From the NCBI GenBank assembly GCA_035578155.1, contig JAPWDM010000001.1:172818395-172882394 (forward strand): 64,000 nucleotides of DNA. Direction: 5' to 3'. The position numbers were made by a program, and so were the translations under genes. The notes beneath the pieces were generated by a model that saw only the letters and a program-made list of their open reading frames with translations, searched no databases and was not told the origin of the DNA. The stretch comes from Brachynemurus nebulosus (taxonomy: Eukaryota > Arthropoda > Insecta > Neuroptera > Myrmeleontidae). This document shows positions 38,524 to 50,160 of the stretch, piece after piece (position 1 is the first letter of the stretch; every line of letters starts with the position of its first letter).

Positions 38524-39777
38524 ATGGAAAATAAACAGTTCATATCATTCACACCAACTGTTGATATTCAAATTAAGGATGAGGAAAATTTACAAGATCT
38601 TGACAACGAATTTTCAGTTTCGACAAAAAAGGAATTATCCGATTCGTTTAATCAAAATGAAACTGATCTACCGAATTTTATAAGTTTAAACAGTGAAATT
38701 AAATTAGAAAATGATGATAGTGATATGTTGGAAGAAAATAGAATATCATTTAATGACAGTTGCAAAAATTATTATAACGAAAATTCGATTGAATTAAAAA
38801 ATGTAACTAAAAATTTATGTGACGAGTTTGATCCATTGCAGATTAATACATATTCGGAAAATTTCACTGAAAACAGTGTTTCTCAGTCAAGTGGTTTGAA
38901 AAAATGCAAAATAATGCATACTGACGAAAAACCATTCAAATGTAGGACATATATTAAAACATTTACAACATTAGCACATTTAAAACAACATGAAAATAGA
39001 CATGGTGCCCGAAAAACGTTTCAGTGTCATACATGTTTGAAAACATTTAATGATTCAAGCAACCTGAGGAAACATGAAAGAATACATACTGGCGAAAAGC
39101 CGTTCACATGTGAAACATGTTTTAAAACATTTTCCGCTTTAAACCAGTTAAAAAATCATGAACGAATACATAGTGGTGAAAAACCATTCAAATGTCATAC
39201 ATGTTTAAAAACATTTTCACAAATAGGTCATCTAAAGAGACATGAATTAGTACATACCGGTGAAAAACCGTTTATATGTGCAATATGTTTTAAAACATTT
39301 TCGCAATCAAACAACTTAAAAAATCATGAACGTGTTCATACTGGCGAAAAACCATTCGAATGTCACACATGTTCTAAAACATTTTCCGATCCAAGTGGTT
39401 TAAGGCAACATCAACGAATACATAGTGGTGAAAAACCATTCAAATGTGATACATGTTTTCAAACATTTTCACAGAAAAATCATTTGAAGCGACATAAGAT
39501 AGTGCATAGCGGCGGGAAAACATTTATGTGTCATATATGTTCTAAAATATTTTCGGATGCGAGTAATTTAAGGCAACATAAACGAATACATACGGGTGAG
39601 AAGCCATTCGCGTGTGATATATGCTTTAAAACGTTTTTCAAATCGAGCGATTTAAAGAGACATGATAGAACACACACGGGCGAACGGCCATATAAATGTC
39701 GCACATGTTTCAAAACATTTGCCGATTCGGGTAACTTGAAGAAACATGAACGAAAACATACCGTAGACTCGGATTAA
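38524..39777 (+). CDS. C2H2 zinc-finger protein ZNF2, 9 intact fingers plus 2 degenerate
   Basis: 417 residues from the Met of MENKQFISF, chosen to match MENQEDKKS in its paralogues. It is the only cluster member on the plus strand. The N-terminal ~120 residues are acidic and hold QIKDEEN and EIKLEND, both psi-K-x-E. Then a half finger (SQSSGLKKCKIMH, no Cys pair) and a broken finger (FKCRTYIKTF, second Cys replaced by Tyr) precede nine good fingers, from FQCHTCLKTF to YKCRTCFKTF. One linker is HSGGKTF instead of TGEKPF. Likely a nuclear DNA-binding regulator. An in-frame upstream ATG (38332) lies in the transposon and would add 64 residues; I judge this unlikely to be the start. A TIR element begins 8 nt past the stop. 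Confidence 0.9.
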   Translation: MENKQFISFTPTVDIQIKDEENLQDLDNEFSVSTKKELSDSFNQNETDLPNFISLNSEIKLENDDSDMLEENRISFNDSCKNYYNENSIELKNVTKNLCDEFDPLQINTYSENFTENSVSQSSGLKKCKIMHTDEKPFKCRTYIKTFTTLAHLKQHENRHGARKTFQCHTCLKTFNDSSNLRKHERIHTGEKPFTCETCFKTFSALNQLKNHERIHSGEKPFKCHTCLKTFSQIGHLKRHELVHTGEKPFICAICFKTFSQSNNLKNHERVHTGEKPFECHTCSKTFSDPSGLRQHQRIHSGEKPFKCDTCFQTFSQKNHLKRHKIVHSGGKTFMCHICSKIFSDASNLRQHKRIHTGEKPFACDICFKTFFKSSDLKRHDRTHTGERPYKCRTCFKTFADSGNLKKHERKHTVDSD

Positions 39778-39784
39778 AAGAATT

Positions 39785-40390
39785 GAAGAGGTGGATTCCA
39801 AAACGCGCTAAGTCACTTTTTGCAATTTTTCAGGAAATGTAAAAAACTATCTAGGCAGGCAAATGTAGTAATCTGTTTAAATTATTTTCAAGTTCTTAGA
39901 TAATAATTATTGATGTTATTTATTTGTTCTTATTTATACATATAATTTTCAATAGATTATATTGAAAAAAAAAAAAAACCTTTAAAAAGTTGGGTTGAGT
40001 TGGTTAAAATAAACCTAGTTTGTTTAAATACAGATATATTTTATTCAAGAAACATTTTAAACAGTGCATTATTAGCTATTTCATGTGTTTGACATAACAG
40101 AAAATCTGTCTACAAGCAAATTTGGAAAAAAATACCAGCTATTATTGGAAAAAAAAATGCAATGGTTTACGAGTAAATTTGACTTAGAGCGTTTTGAAAT
40201 AAAACTGTCACTGACTTAGCGCTTTTTTGGAAAACATTCCATTTTTCATCATTTATTTTACAGTAGACTAAGCTCATTTTGAAGGGTGGCACTACGAAAA
40301 TCGTGTAGAGCTGGACTTGAACATTCTGCATCAACTAAAATCTCACATTAGACAAAAAATGACTTAGCGCCTTTTGGAATCCACCTCTTC
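39785..40390. mobile_element. TIR element abutting the ZNF2 stop codon
   Basis: Ends GAAGAGGTGGATTCCAAAAC and (complement) GAAGAGGTGGATTCCAAAAG, flanked by AATT on both sides. An AATAAA at 40007-40012 lies inside it and could serve as the ZNF2 poly(A) signal. No transposase. Confidence 0.8.
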
Positions 40391-40394
40391 AATT

Positions 40395-41021
40395 GACGAT
40401 TTTATTTTTAGTAGGGGCTGGAGTTCCGAAAATGGGAACCCTCAGATTGGCTTCAAATTTTTACCGGACACTCTACTATACAATAGATGACAGTACCCAA
40501 AAGGATTTTCGGCGACTCAAAAGGGAAGGGGATGAAAATTTTTTTTATGTAAAATTTGTTGATATGTAATTTTATTGGTACACGACAAACCCACATATTT
40601 ACCTAAAATTAAAAAAAAAATTTTGGAGAGACAGGTCTACCCACACTGTCAATTATCGAATGGGTAGGCCATATAATTATGCAATTAAATTAAGTATTTT
40701 CAAAGATCATTTTGTTTGGTTAGTTTTACATGAGCCGTTAAAGGGGTTAAAGATTCAATTCGTAGTTCGATTAAAAAGTTCGGTAAGAATCACCGATATT
40801 AATTCAGCTCAATTAAATACAATAATAAATTTAGTTGATTTGTAATCGTTGGTTTTAATCAAATTCAGCTCAACTATCGTTCAACTTTTTACTTGAATGA
40901 TAGCAGTGTGCGGGTATTCTTAAATTTAAAATTTTATTTACTCTGACAATTCTCTATTGTCCTGTGAAATTACTTTTGAACGCAGCTAGTTCATATCAAC
41001 TAAAAAAATTAATGTACCTAA
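40395..41021. other. Gene-free stretch
   Basis: No gene recognised; the 61-residue ORF at 40660-40845 has no recognisable motif. Confidence 0.45.
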
Positions 41022-41029
41022 CTACCTAT

Positions 41030-41729
41030 TAGAGATGTCGATTTTAAATCGCTTAATCGAAGCTTAAAAAATCGATTCATTTTTCGATTTTTTTTATTTG
41101 AATCGATTCATGAATCGATTATTAAAAGTAAGAGATCGATAACCGTTTTTTTTTTCAAAAATAATTTCATTTTAATTGTAATTTTACAAAGAAACATGTG
41201 TTAAAATGAAACACCAAAAATGTAATTGTTAATAAATTGTCACTTTTTACTTGTTATTATCAACGAATCCCCCATGTAGCTCCATATAAATACATATATA
41301 TACGCACTATTTTGTCCAGTAGAAGACTATTAATACAAAGGAAATGAAGACGACCTATGGGGCTAACGATCCCTTTCCTACAAAGGCAACCTATTTAGAA
41401 AACATTTTTTTGTCAGTTTGTTTGAAATTTTTGAATAGTAAACTTGGTTCATTCCGTGGTATTCGTCCTACATATTCAATTGCGTTATTTGCTATAATTA
41501 TAATTGAAAAGTTAACTCATCGCCTTGACAAATATAATGTAAAGCGTTTTTACACGATATTTCCCATATACTATCAATTAAGTCCCTTAACAAAAATTAT
41601 CAGCTAATTTTATTAAACTTTTCAAAATTTCGATTTTTTAAATTGATCTCACAGAATCGATTTTTTTAATTTCGATTTAAATCGATCCAAAAATCGATCT
41701 TTTTTTTTTTTGGAGAATCGGCATCTCTA
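41030..41729. mobile_element. 700-bp hAT MITE with exact 8-bp duplication
   Basis: Ends TAGAGATGTCGATT and (complement) TAGAGATGCCGATT, flanked by CTACCTAT on both sides (41022-41029, 41730-41737). Subterminal regions are full of aatcgatt motifs. The 87-residue ORF at 41344-41607 has no recognisable transposase motif. Confidence 0.88.
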
Positions 41730-41989
41730 CTACCTATATCATATCTTCTGTCTGATGACCTTTATACAACTAATTTTAAGGTAGATGTATTATTTATTGT
41801 TTTAAATTAAAAAAATAGTTTTGAAATGAATCCATAAATGTCAGACTATAGTTATTTTGTACGTATTTGTTTGGCTACTTACTGAAATATGTTAATTCAC
41901 TTTAAATAAATAATATGAAAGTATTCGGCTTTTTATTTGATTAACATTTCGTAAAACTCTTATGTAATTTTATACGCTCTTTCCGATAG

Positions 41990-42252
41990 TGTGAAAAAAA
42001 TATTTTTTTGAATTCTGGCCAATTTTTGCAAAAAACCACAAAACATAGCAAAAAATGGTCAAAATTTTGGCTTCCAAAAATCGGACGTATCTTGCTGACG
42101 AACTCATTCAAGTTTTTGGGACATTTGATCCCCTTATAAAATTTCGTAAAGATTGGAGGCTTCGTTCGAGAATTATTTTAATAGTTCCAGACTTAGGTCT
42201 TTCATTGGCACCCGCTGTAATAAGTGAATTTCCAAAATGGAAATTCGCTTAA
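41990..42252 (+). repeat. HINE/DINE-like repeat, diverged copy
   Basis: Retains the 5'-block landmarks (cggacgtatcttgctgacga, ttcgttcgagaatta), has lost (TA)n, and ends in a clear terminal hairpin (gaatttccaaaatggaaattc) followed by GCTTAA. Confidence 0.7.
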
Positions 42253-42544
42253 CCACCTCGTTCCAAACGTCGACTGTACTCGACATAAAATAATACACAA
42301 TTTTTTAATATATGAGGGCTATTATGTTATTATGAATGTCCAGATATGAAAATAAGATATTTGTTAAAAATGTTTCATGAGTTTGGTTGTCATTTTCATT
42401 AATAACGCCAGAAACTTTTAAATATTTATTATAGTCGAAATCAGGTCAAAAAAAGAAAATATATATTAAAAGTGTATTTGGAATGAGGAGGTTAAAAAGA
42501 AAGAAAAAATGTATTATGTAAATAATTTGTTAACATAATTATAA

Positions 42545-42680
42545 TATATTGTAATATATGTATTAAGCAGAACGATATACATATAAAAATACATTAATAC
42601 TTACACAATATTTTACAATTAAATTATTTAATAATGTATTGATCAAAATTCACTAGCTCTGAATAATGCCGTTACTCTAC
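42545..42680. repeat. Duplicated noncoding block of the ZNF3 unit
   Basis: AT-rich block (aatatattgtaatat ... gctctgaataatgccgttac) shared with 48772-48930, 52450-52570 and 56740-57850. Marks the distal edge of each duplicated ZNF unit. Confidence 0.7.
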
Positions 42681-44388
42681 CCCCCAGAGTACAGCAACTA
42701 TCTCTTTTCTGAAATCACGAGTGTGTACTTCTGTGCTCATTAGGCTTCTTAGTTGTCAGTTTGTCAGTAGCAGTCGATGATTGAAGATCAACCACACGAT
42801 AATTGACTTGATTGTTGTTGGTATTGTTACATCCACGTTACGTCGGCAAGGGGACAAACTAGATTGGCTTTGCCTCTGTTCCACTTGTAATGAGTTTGTG
42901 ACGTAGTCTGTTTGTGTACATACACACTGTTTGCAGTGTATTAGTTTGGTTTTTTGTAGTAGTATGTGTATACACACATACAATCACATCACACGTATTA
43001 CCAGAGAGAGCTGTTCAACGTGCTCAACTAACAATGGGTATATTGTTAATATAATGGTGTGTTGACTCGACGACGACTACTGACGGACTAATGCCTTAAG
43101 CTGTGACTGACTAACAAATGACTCCAAGCGAATTTCACTTTTTTTATGTTAGTTGGCTTCTAGTGTTCTATGTACGTCGGTTACATCCCCTATAGTGTCC
43201 TCAAAAATAGGAATTAAACTAGGTCAACGAATCACTCGTTTGGTGCATGTTTTTGAAAATGACAACTTTACCTTGTATACTCGAGTGCGTACTACGGAGA
43301 AAAATATTTATTTTTGAATTGCATTATGTATGCTACTGTGTAATTATATGAATACTATTAAATGCAATTAATTTTCATTTATATATATTTGATTTTATTA
43401 GTGAACGTTTATATAGTTTAGAATTTATTTATTTTATAATTTATAAAATTTACAAAAATATACAACAGTGGTGGAATTATATAATTTATAAAAGTTACAA
43501 AAATATACAAAATTATATAATTTATAAAAATCACAAAAATATGTAAAGTAATTTCAATTTTTTTATACAAATTTATTCACTGTCTGAAATTTCTTCTGAA
43601 GAAGTGTCGTCTACCGAAATAATGAAACGGTCTGTTACATTGTCCACTTTTTCATCTAAATTCCACATATTTTCTTCTTCTTTAAGTACATGGCTAATGC
43701 ATTTTTGCCAATTTTCGGCCGTAAAATATGCACAAGAAATTAAAAATTATATACAAAAGATAAAAAATAATACTAATATTAAAATTTAAAAATGATTAAT
43801 AAAAAATATAAAATTTAAAAATTTAAAACCGAAGAGAATTAAAAATTATATAAAAATTGAAAAAAATTATTAAAAATTACACAGAAAAAATATATCAGAA
43901 TTTGATAGCAAAACTTACGCGTCAGGAAATAAACTAAAATTTAAATATTATTGAATATTTTATACCTAATATCGCACCCCAGTGGACTAGGTCATAAAAT
44001 TTATTGTCACACGTTTTCATAAGAAATATACATTAATAACTTAAAAAAGGAGATGGAGTATGCACTATTAGTTCAGGTACTGTTTTCAAAAAACGTGCTT
44101 TCTTTTTTTATTATATTTTATTTTAAGGGGTTGTTCACGTGATTTTTTTTCAGAAAGAGGTTGACCTAGTTTAATTTCTATTTTTGATAAATCTATAGTA
44201 CATGCGTGTGGTGTCTGAGCCACGTGACCACCCCTACTATGTTCGTTCCTCATACAAATACACAAAATCGCACTAATACAATGTAAACCCAGTGTGTGTA
44301 TACAACATATTGTCTATCTCTTACATGTTACACTGGTTCCAGTAGTGTAGGCATAGATATGTTGTCTGTATTACTCTATGCTCTACCC
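42681..44388. mobile_element. Composite insertion in the ZNF3 unit
   Basis: Interrupts a block that is continuous in the ZNF4 unit (ccgttaccctacctctta...tgtcctacccccttcg). Within it, aggaattaaactaggtcaac (~43210) is inverted at ttgacctagtttaatttct (~44161), and 44230-44390 matches the repeat at 10840-11110. No transposase. Ends are not precisely resolved; part is plain AT-rich DNA (43370-43970). Confidence 0.55.
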
Positions 44389-44494
44389 CCTTCAGTCGAT
44401 TTTTTTCAATTGTTACCGGAAAGAAGTTAGCGCCGAAATAAAAATAATATAATTAGTTATTTAGAAAGAAAAAAAATTTTTCCGTTATTTAAGT

Positions 44495-44856
44495 TATCAA
44501 AATCTCCCAAAATAATATTTTTTTATATAATTTCCTTACATCAATAAATTGCTCCCAATTTGCTCTATTTAATTTAAAACCTAAATATTAATTTTTTTGA
44601 ATAATTATTAAAATATTTTGTTTTTTTGTAATGTTATTTAACTGTCAAAATTCAATTGTCCTTAAATATATGCAAACGACTTAAAGGTATGTTGGATTGC
44701 CTATACGTTTTAATAATACATAAGCTAATTGTAAATATTTTTATTTTATTATTCAAAAAAAATATTTAACTTTCAAATTAGATGGAGCAAATTGGGAGCA
44801 ATTTTTTGATGTAAAGAAATTATATAAAAGTGCATTATTTGACAAGATTTTGATAA
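44495..44856. repeat. Foldback repeat, ~83-bp arms
   Basis: Left arm 44495-44578 and right arm 44774-44856 are inverted, sharing gagcaaattgggagcaattt. No coding capacity. Sits between the ZNF3 unit's noncoding block and the decayed finger. Confidence 0.75.
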
Positions 44857-45079
44857 TAGAAATAGTGAAACAAAAAAGTTTTTTTGTTTGTAAGTAACTA
44901 ATTAAATAATTAAGTTTCAGGTGGAGCAATTACAGATCCCAAAGGAGCAATTTGGAAACAATTTAGCCATATAAAAAAACAAAAAGATTTTCCAACTTTC
45001 CAAATATATATTAGAAAAAAAATCCATCAATTTGCATATGCGCAAATAGTGTTCCGTACAATCAGTTGTTTTTACGGAA

Positions 45080-45180
45080 TAGACAATCAAAATATATTCT
45101 GTCTTAAAGCATATTCCACACATATGAATGGCTTTTCCCCAGTATATGTGTTCTGTCATATTTAAACTGCACCTATTACA
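45080..45180 (-). pseudogene. Decayed C2H2 finger downstream of ZNF3
   Basis: Minus strand reads MCGICFKTE preceded, after a frameshift, by MTEHI(Y/H)-GK: the end of one finger and the start of the next. It aligns with the remnants directly after ZNF4, ZNF5 and ZNF6 but is pushed ~430 bp further by the insertion at 45185-45617. Confidence 0.7.
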
Positions 45181-45184
45181 CGTA

Positions 45185-45617
45185 TCAACAAAAATTCAAG
45201 TTTTTTGTTCTGACCTATCAACTTTCATGTATTTAACTTTGTGTTTCATTTCATTGATTGTAACAAAACATTTTTCTTCTTATACATTTTATAATTTTTA
45301 ACAAACTAACTTTTAATTTTTAAACTCATAACATTATAGTTTTTTTAATTTTAATCAATTTTTTTGACGTGCAATCATGACAATCATAACACATGTAAGT
45401 ATTTTTGCATATATAATTCCCATTTTCATCTTGTTATTTTTCTTTATACCTTAATATGTATTTAGTAAACAATTTTTGCCTGATGAAGAACTTTCGAAAC
45501 GTCGCAAATAAATACTTATTTTACATAAATAACTATTGGTGATTTTTGTCCAAAACTTGATCCTTTAATTATCTAATCAAATCACCTAATCCCCTACCAC
45601 ACTCTACCTAACCAAAA
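45185..45617. other. Insertion 3' of ZNF3 with a hammerhead-like core
   Basis: Absent at the matching positions of the ZNF4-6 units, so it is an insertion. Contains CTGATGA (45480-45486) followed nine bases later by GAAAC (45496-45500), the order of the hammerhead ribozyme core, which is known in terminal repeats of Penelope-like retroelements. No reverse transcriptase is present. Confidence 0.5.
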
Positions 45618-45657
45618 CAATATGTATCTCAAAACATGCACCCTACTTGAATGACTT

Positions 45658-46995
45658 CTAGCTACCAGTATGACTAGAATGACTTCTTTTATGTGTCTTC
45701 AAACTGCTTGCCTGAGAAAATTCTTTAAAACATATTTCACATACAAATGGCTTTTCGCCTGTATGCACTCTTTCATGGTCTTTCAAAGTAGATGACCGAG
45801 AAAATTCTTTAAAACATATATCACACATGAATCGCTTTTTGGTATGTATTCTTTCATGATTCTTCAAAGTGCTTGCCTGAGAAAATGTCTTAAAACATAC
45901 TCCACACGTAAATGGCTTTTCATCAGTGTGAAGTCTTTTATGTTCCTTCAAAGTGTAAAACGTAGAAAGTGTTTTAAAACATATATCACATTTGAATGGT
46001 TTTTCGTTAGAATGAATTAAACAATGGGTTTTCAAGCAGCTTAACGTAGTAAATGTTTTAGAACACATTTCACACTTGAACAGCTTATCACCAGTACCAC
46101 CAGTATGTGTTTTTTCATGTTTCCTTAAATAGCTTAACTCATAAAATGTTTTAAAACATGTAGCACATTTGAACTGCTTCTCACCAGTATGTATTATTTT
46201 ATGTATCCTCAAACTGCATTTCTGAGAAAATGCTTTAGAACATATTGCACATACAAATGGCTTTTCACCAGTATGTATTCGTTCATGATTCTTCAAATAA
46301 GACGAGTGAGCAAATGTTTTAAAGCATACTTCACACCTATATGGCTTTTCACCAGTATGACTTCGTTCATGATACTTCAAAGTGCTTTGCTGAGAAAATG
46401 TCTTAAAACATACTTCACACCTAAATCGCTTTTCGCCAGTGTGTACTGTTTCATGTTTCGTCAAATAGGACGACTGAGCAAACTGTCTAAAACATATTCC
46501 ACAAACGAATGGCTTTTCGCCAGTATGTATTTTCATATGTTCCTTCAAAGTGTTCGGCGTAGAAAGTACTTTAAAACATATATCACATTTGAAAATCTTT
46601 TTACTTTTATTATTCTCTGAGCTGACTTGCTTAATTAAAGTCTCAGAACTGGCATCATTCTCCACTGGACCAGACTGTTCATACACATTTTTGAATGTGT
46701 GTAATTCAACAGAATTTTCGCAACTTTTGGCACCTTGTACGCTAGTTTCAGTGAACGTATAATTTTCATCGTTTTCTATTTTAATTTCAGTGTTTAAACT
46801 TGTCAAATCTGATAAATCAGGTAATTTTTCCAAATCCAGTTTGATTTCATTTTGATTTAAACAATCAGATAATTCCGTTTTTGTTATTAGATTTGGAAAT
46901 TGATAGTCTGGACTTTCTAAATTTTCCTCATTTTCTATTTTAATAGTAGATGTATCAATCATTGGTATAGACTTTTTATCCTCTTGATTTTCCAT
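45658..46995 (-). CDS. C2H2 zinc-finger protein ZNF3, 11 fingers
   Basis: 445 residues from the Met of MENQEDKKSIPM; an open frame extends upstream to 47103 but the paralogues diverge there. N-terminal ~134 residues are acidic with psi-K-x-E at Lys19 (IKIE) and Lys72 (IKIE). Eleven fingers span ~135-440. In the module notation used here its array is A-B-C-D-E-F-G-H-I-J-K, the fullest of the four recent copies. Linker F-G is lengthened (THTGGTGDKLF), and linker I-J is shortened (IHTKKRF). Finger H (FKCDICFKTLSTFYTLKEH) differs from the LKSAYLK version in ZNF4-6. Likely nuclear DNA-binding regulator; target unknown. Confidence 0.92.
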   Translation of the reverse strand: MENQEDKKSIPMIDTSTIKIENEENLESPDYQFPNLITKTELSDCLNQNEIKLDLEKLPDLSDLTSLNTEIKIENDENYTFTETSVQGAKSCENSVELHTFKNVYEQSGPVENDASSETLIKQVSSENNKSKKIFKCDICFKVLSTPNTLKEHMKIHTGEKPFVCGICFRQFAQSSYLTKHETVHTGEKRFRCEVCFKTFSQQSTLKYHERSHTGEKPYRCEVCFKTFAHSSYLKNHERIHTGEKPFVCAICSKAFSQKCSLRIHKIIHTGEKQFKCATCFKTFYELSYLRKHEKTHTGGTGDKLFKCEMCSKTFTTLSCLKTHCLIHSNEKPFKCDICFKTLSTFYTLKEHKRLHTDEKPFTCGVCFKTFSQASTLKNHERIHTKKRFMCDICFKEFSRSSTLKDHERVHTGEKPFVCEICFKEFSQASSLKTHKRSHSSHTGS

Positions 46996-47082
46996 TTTCT
47001 TTTCCAAATACTTAAATAAATACCATGCTTTGACAGATTTTAACCTATTTAACGATAAGTATTTAGGTATACCCCGTTTCAA

Positions 47083-47285
47083 ATACAATAGAGCATGAGT
47101 CATGGTTAAAAAAATTAAATAATTCTTATATTCGAAACAAATTAATCTTCTATTCTTTTCTTAAAACTGACTGTAAATTTAAAATTTACGTAAGTGCAAT
47201 AATGAAAAAGATAAAGACAAGAAATCGGAAATTATTTAAATTCATAAGTATTGAAGCATGGTTAAATTTAAGTGAAATGAACCAT
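47083..47285. repeat. Family-conserved ZNF upstream block (2 of 3)
   Basis: Directly upstream of ZNF3; matches 36003-36225 nearly throughout (ttcttatattcgaaacaaat, aatgaaaaagataaag, gaagcatggttaaattta). May hold the family promoter; no TATA box is seen. Confidence 0.7.
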
Positions 47286-48771
47286 AAAAGTACCATAAAA
47301 ATAAGTTCACAGTTGTACCTACTCTGTGGTTGTACCCATGTTGTAACCTCATACGAATAGCCAACATAAATTTTAAAAAATTAGATTTTGCTTCCAAGAC
47401 TACTAAAGTAGCGGAAGCATTATGATCACTTTTGAAAAAATAAAACATTTCTTCCCTCCAAAATAAAATTTTTTACGCACATTTTACGTTTTAGAGCTTC
47501 CTGAACAATTTTGGTTTGGTGTCCGTCCGTCTGTGTGTCGCCAGTTTGCCTTTGCACCAAGTGACATAACTTCTGAACTATTCGATTGTTTTTAATGAAA
47601 TTTTCAGAAATTATGCAGTTTGGTTCCTACGCCGCTACCATGTCATTCCATTAATATACAAAATTGTACCAAGTGGCATAACTTCTAAACTATTCAATTC
47701 TTTTTTTATGAAATTGTCAGAAATTATGCGGCTTATGTGGTCTGGTTCCTAGATGGTCCCCTAGAACTCACTGCATTCGGAGTAATAGTATCCACGGCGT
47801 TACCATCAAATCCCATTAAATGTCAATATCTTGTTTACTGCTAGTCCCACTTCGCTCAATTTTTTATGAATCGTTTTCTTTATTTATTTTTATTAATTTA
47901 TATACCTATATTAAATTATACAAAGATATACTGGGCATTAAATTACTAAGATGCTTTTACGAGTACGAGAAAACTGTGCCACACCCCATTTATTTTTACT
48001 TCGATCAATCGTTTGTGTATCGTTTAGTGTAATGTTTGTGACGTTATTATTTTCGTTTGTGACTAATTAGTTAATTAATTATTTGATTGTTAACTAAGAG
48101 TGTGTGAGTAGCCAACATTTTTTAAAATTTATGGGAAAATTACAATATAATGATCGTGTCCCATTAGCAAAACACAAACGACACTATGTAACAAAGTGCA
48201 TAGGGGAAAAGTGATGCCAACCAAATTTTCGAGATTTTTGTACTTTCTTTTTTCACAAAAAAAAAATTTTTTTATTTTTATTGCAAAACTAATCTTTTAT
48301 CTGCTTTTAATTAAATTATACATGTAATTGGGAATCATAGAAAGTATAGGTACCAGGCTGATTGAATCTATTTTGTTTTAAATCTAGTAACTTTGTCTAT
48401 GCTGCCCTCTGCAGAAACACAATAAAAGTTGATGTTTCATTGGTGAAAAAAATAGACAGTGTCATGGCACTGTATAATATTTTTTCTAATGGAATACGAT
48501 CACTATATGATCGTATTCCATTAGAAATTTGTCGAGTTAAACCTGATGATCAGTTTAACTTGATGATGAGTTCACCACTCGAAAGCTAGCTAGTAAAAGA
48601 CAAATCGTATTCATAGTGAAAATTGACAAAGTCAAATATTCTCATATTTTATAAAATATGGATTTCCACAAAGTAAACCTTCAAAGTGTTAATTATTTAA
48701 TTGCTTTTTTTTTGTTGAGTTTATGACTAAAAGGGGTACGAAGGTGGAAAAAGTTTGAGAAACACTGATAT
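47286..48771. other. Spacer between ZNF3 and the ZNF4 unit
   Basis: No gene. A ~63-bp sequence is imperfectly repeated at 47556-47619 and 47668-47731 (accaagtg-cataacttct, tcagaaattatgc) after a gtccgtccgtctgtgtg stretch; probably a repeat-element remnant. A hairpin lies at 48484-48528. Confidence 0.5.
48484..48528. repeat. Perfect 20-bp hairpin, 5-nt loop
   Basis: Arm tttctaatggaatacgatca (48484-48503), loop ctata, complementary arm 48509-48528. Confidence 0.85.
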
Positions 48772-49180
48772 AATATATTGTAATATAATGTATTAAGCAG
48801 ACGATATACGATGTACATAATATAAAAATGCAATATACAATACAATACAATATTTTACAATTAAAGTGTTTAATAATGAATTGATCAAAGTACAGTACGA
48901 GCTCTGAATAATGCCGTTACCCTACCTCTTATTGTTAATAAGTGTCCTACCCCCTTCGCTCGATTTTTTGAATTGTTCCTTCTGAATAATGCCATACGAA
49001 AAACAGCTATTGTTGCTAAGGTAAAAGATTAATATGTATAATTATATTAGAAACAAAAATCCGTCAATTTGCATTTGCGCAAATAGTATTTCGTATAATC
49101 AGTTGTTTTTACGGAATAAACAATCAGAATCACAAACCAATGAATATATTATATAGTATATAGACTAATTATATAAATGT
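48772..49180. repeat. Duplicated noncoding block of the ZNF4 unit
   Basis: Shared with the units of ZNF3, ZNF5 and ZNF6: aatatattgtaatataatg, then gagctctgaataatgccgtt, then cctacccccttcgctcgatt, then gcatttgcgcaaatagta. This uninterrupted copy serves as the empty-site reference for insertions in the other units. Confidence 0.75.
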
Positions 49181-49555
49181 ATAATTGAGGCAGCCAGATA
49201 CAATCTGGATACGACCGGATAGTATTCTGTAATATAGTAATCAATGCAATAATCAATGGTATCCGTAGTAATGTTTTCAAAAATAATTATTGTCAAAATA
49301 TAATATTGATAATACTATTTTACTTTTCTGAGCAGAAACTGCAAAATTTTGAAAAAAGAAAGTGGTATTCGCTTTATTTTCAAAATACGTACGTATACAA
49401 ATTATGTCCTGCAATAAGTATAGTCGCATTTGCTCAAAAACTAACATTATATTATATTCCTTATATCTCACCCGTCTCATCCTGTTACCTGCTTCACGAA
49501 AAATGCCTGCAAACTTGTAATGTAGTATGGATATAATAGCTTAAATAGATTTTTT

Positions 49556-49968
49556 CTTTTGGCGAATTTTCAAACTGAAAATTTAGCTATCAAAGCCACT
49601 GTCATGCCGCGACTTAAGCCCGGTACTACAATAGAAATAATTTGTTTTAAAGTCCTTAGAAGTCGAAAATGATGGCATTCACTAAAATTTATATACAGTT
49701 CTTACGAAATTTGGTGAAAATGTTTAAAGTCCAAAAAAGTAGACACGTCCGATGCCCGAAACAATTTCTTAGACATTTTTCACAAAAAAAATAAGTTTTT
49801 TACCAAAATTTCCCTAAGTTCAAAAGTTTTTGTGATATACCCTTACACCGTTGAAAAGAGGAAAATCACATAAAAAAGATTTTTGAAAAATAATTCTACG
49901 TCAACTAGTTTCCAAGAAAAATTAATTTTTGTAACTGGAAATTCGCTATATTATACGGCAACTCGCTA
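49556..49968 (-). repeat. HINE/DINE-like repeat, diverged copy
   Basis: Reverse orientation: 3' end hairpin gcgaattttcaaactgaaaattt, 3' block with gtcatgccgcgacttaagcc, no (TA)n, 5' block to ggaaattcgctatatta. Confidence 0.7.
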
Positions 49969-50041
49969 TATAAACTCAGCATAAGCTGAGCAAATTGTTT
50001 GATAAGTTATCTTGGCTGGTGGGCCGCATAAAAACTTGCAA

Positions 50042-50160
50042 TCTTAAAGCATATTCCACACATATGAATGGCTTTTCCCTGGTGAATGTATTCCTTAATG
50101 TAGCTGTAAACTACTGAACCGAGAAGATACTTCAAAACATGCGCCATACTTGAATGACTT
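50042..50160 (-). pseudogene. Decayed finger directly after the ZNF4 stop
   Basis: Read in phase after the stop: FKYGACFEVSSRFSSLQLH, a finger with its first Cys changed to Tyr, then a stop and frameshift, then relics of a following MCGICFK. Shows that the ancestral array was at least one finger longer. Confidence 0.8.

Noticed and set aside
41344..41607. 87-residue ORF as a transposase of the hAT MITE
   Set aside because: No BED finger, DDE or hAT dimerisation motif; the element is only 700 bp.
46189..46762. Plus-strand ORFs opposite ZNF3 (and at 50795-51007, 53816-54320, 61705-61917)
   Set aside because: Antisense shadows of the repeated finger or N-terminal codons; they recur only because the genes are paralogous.
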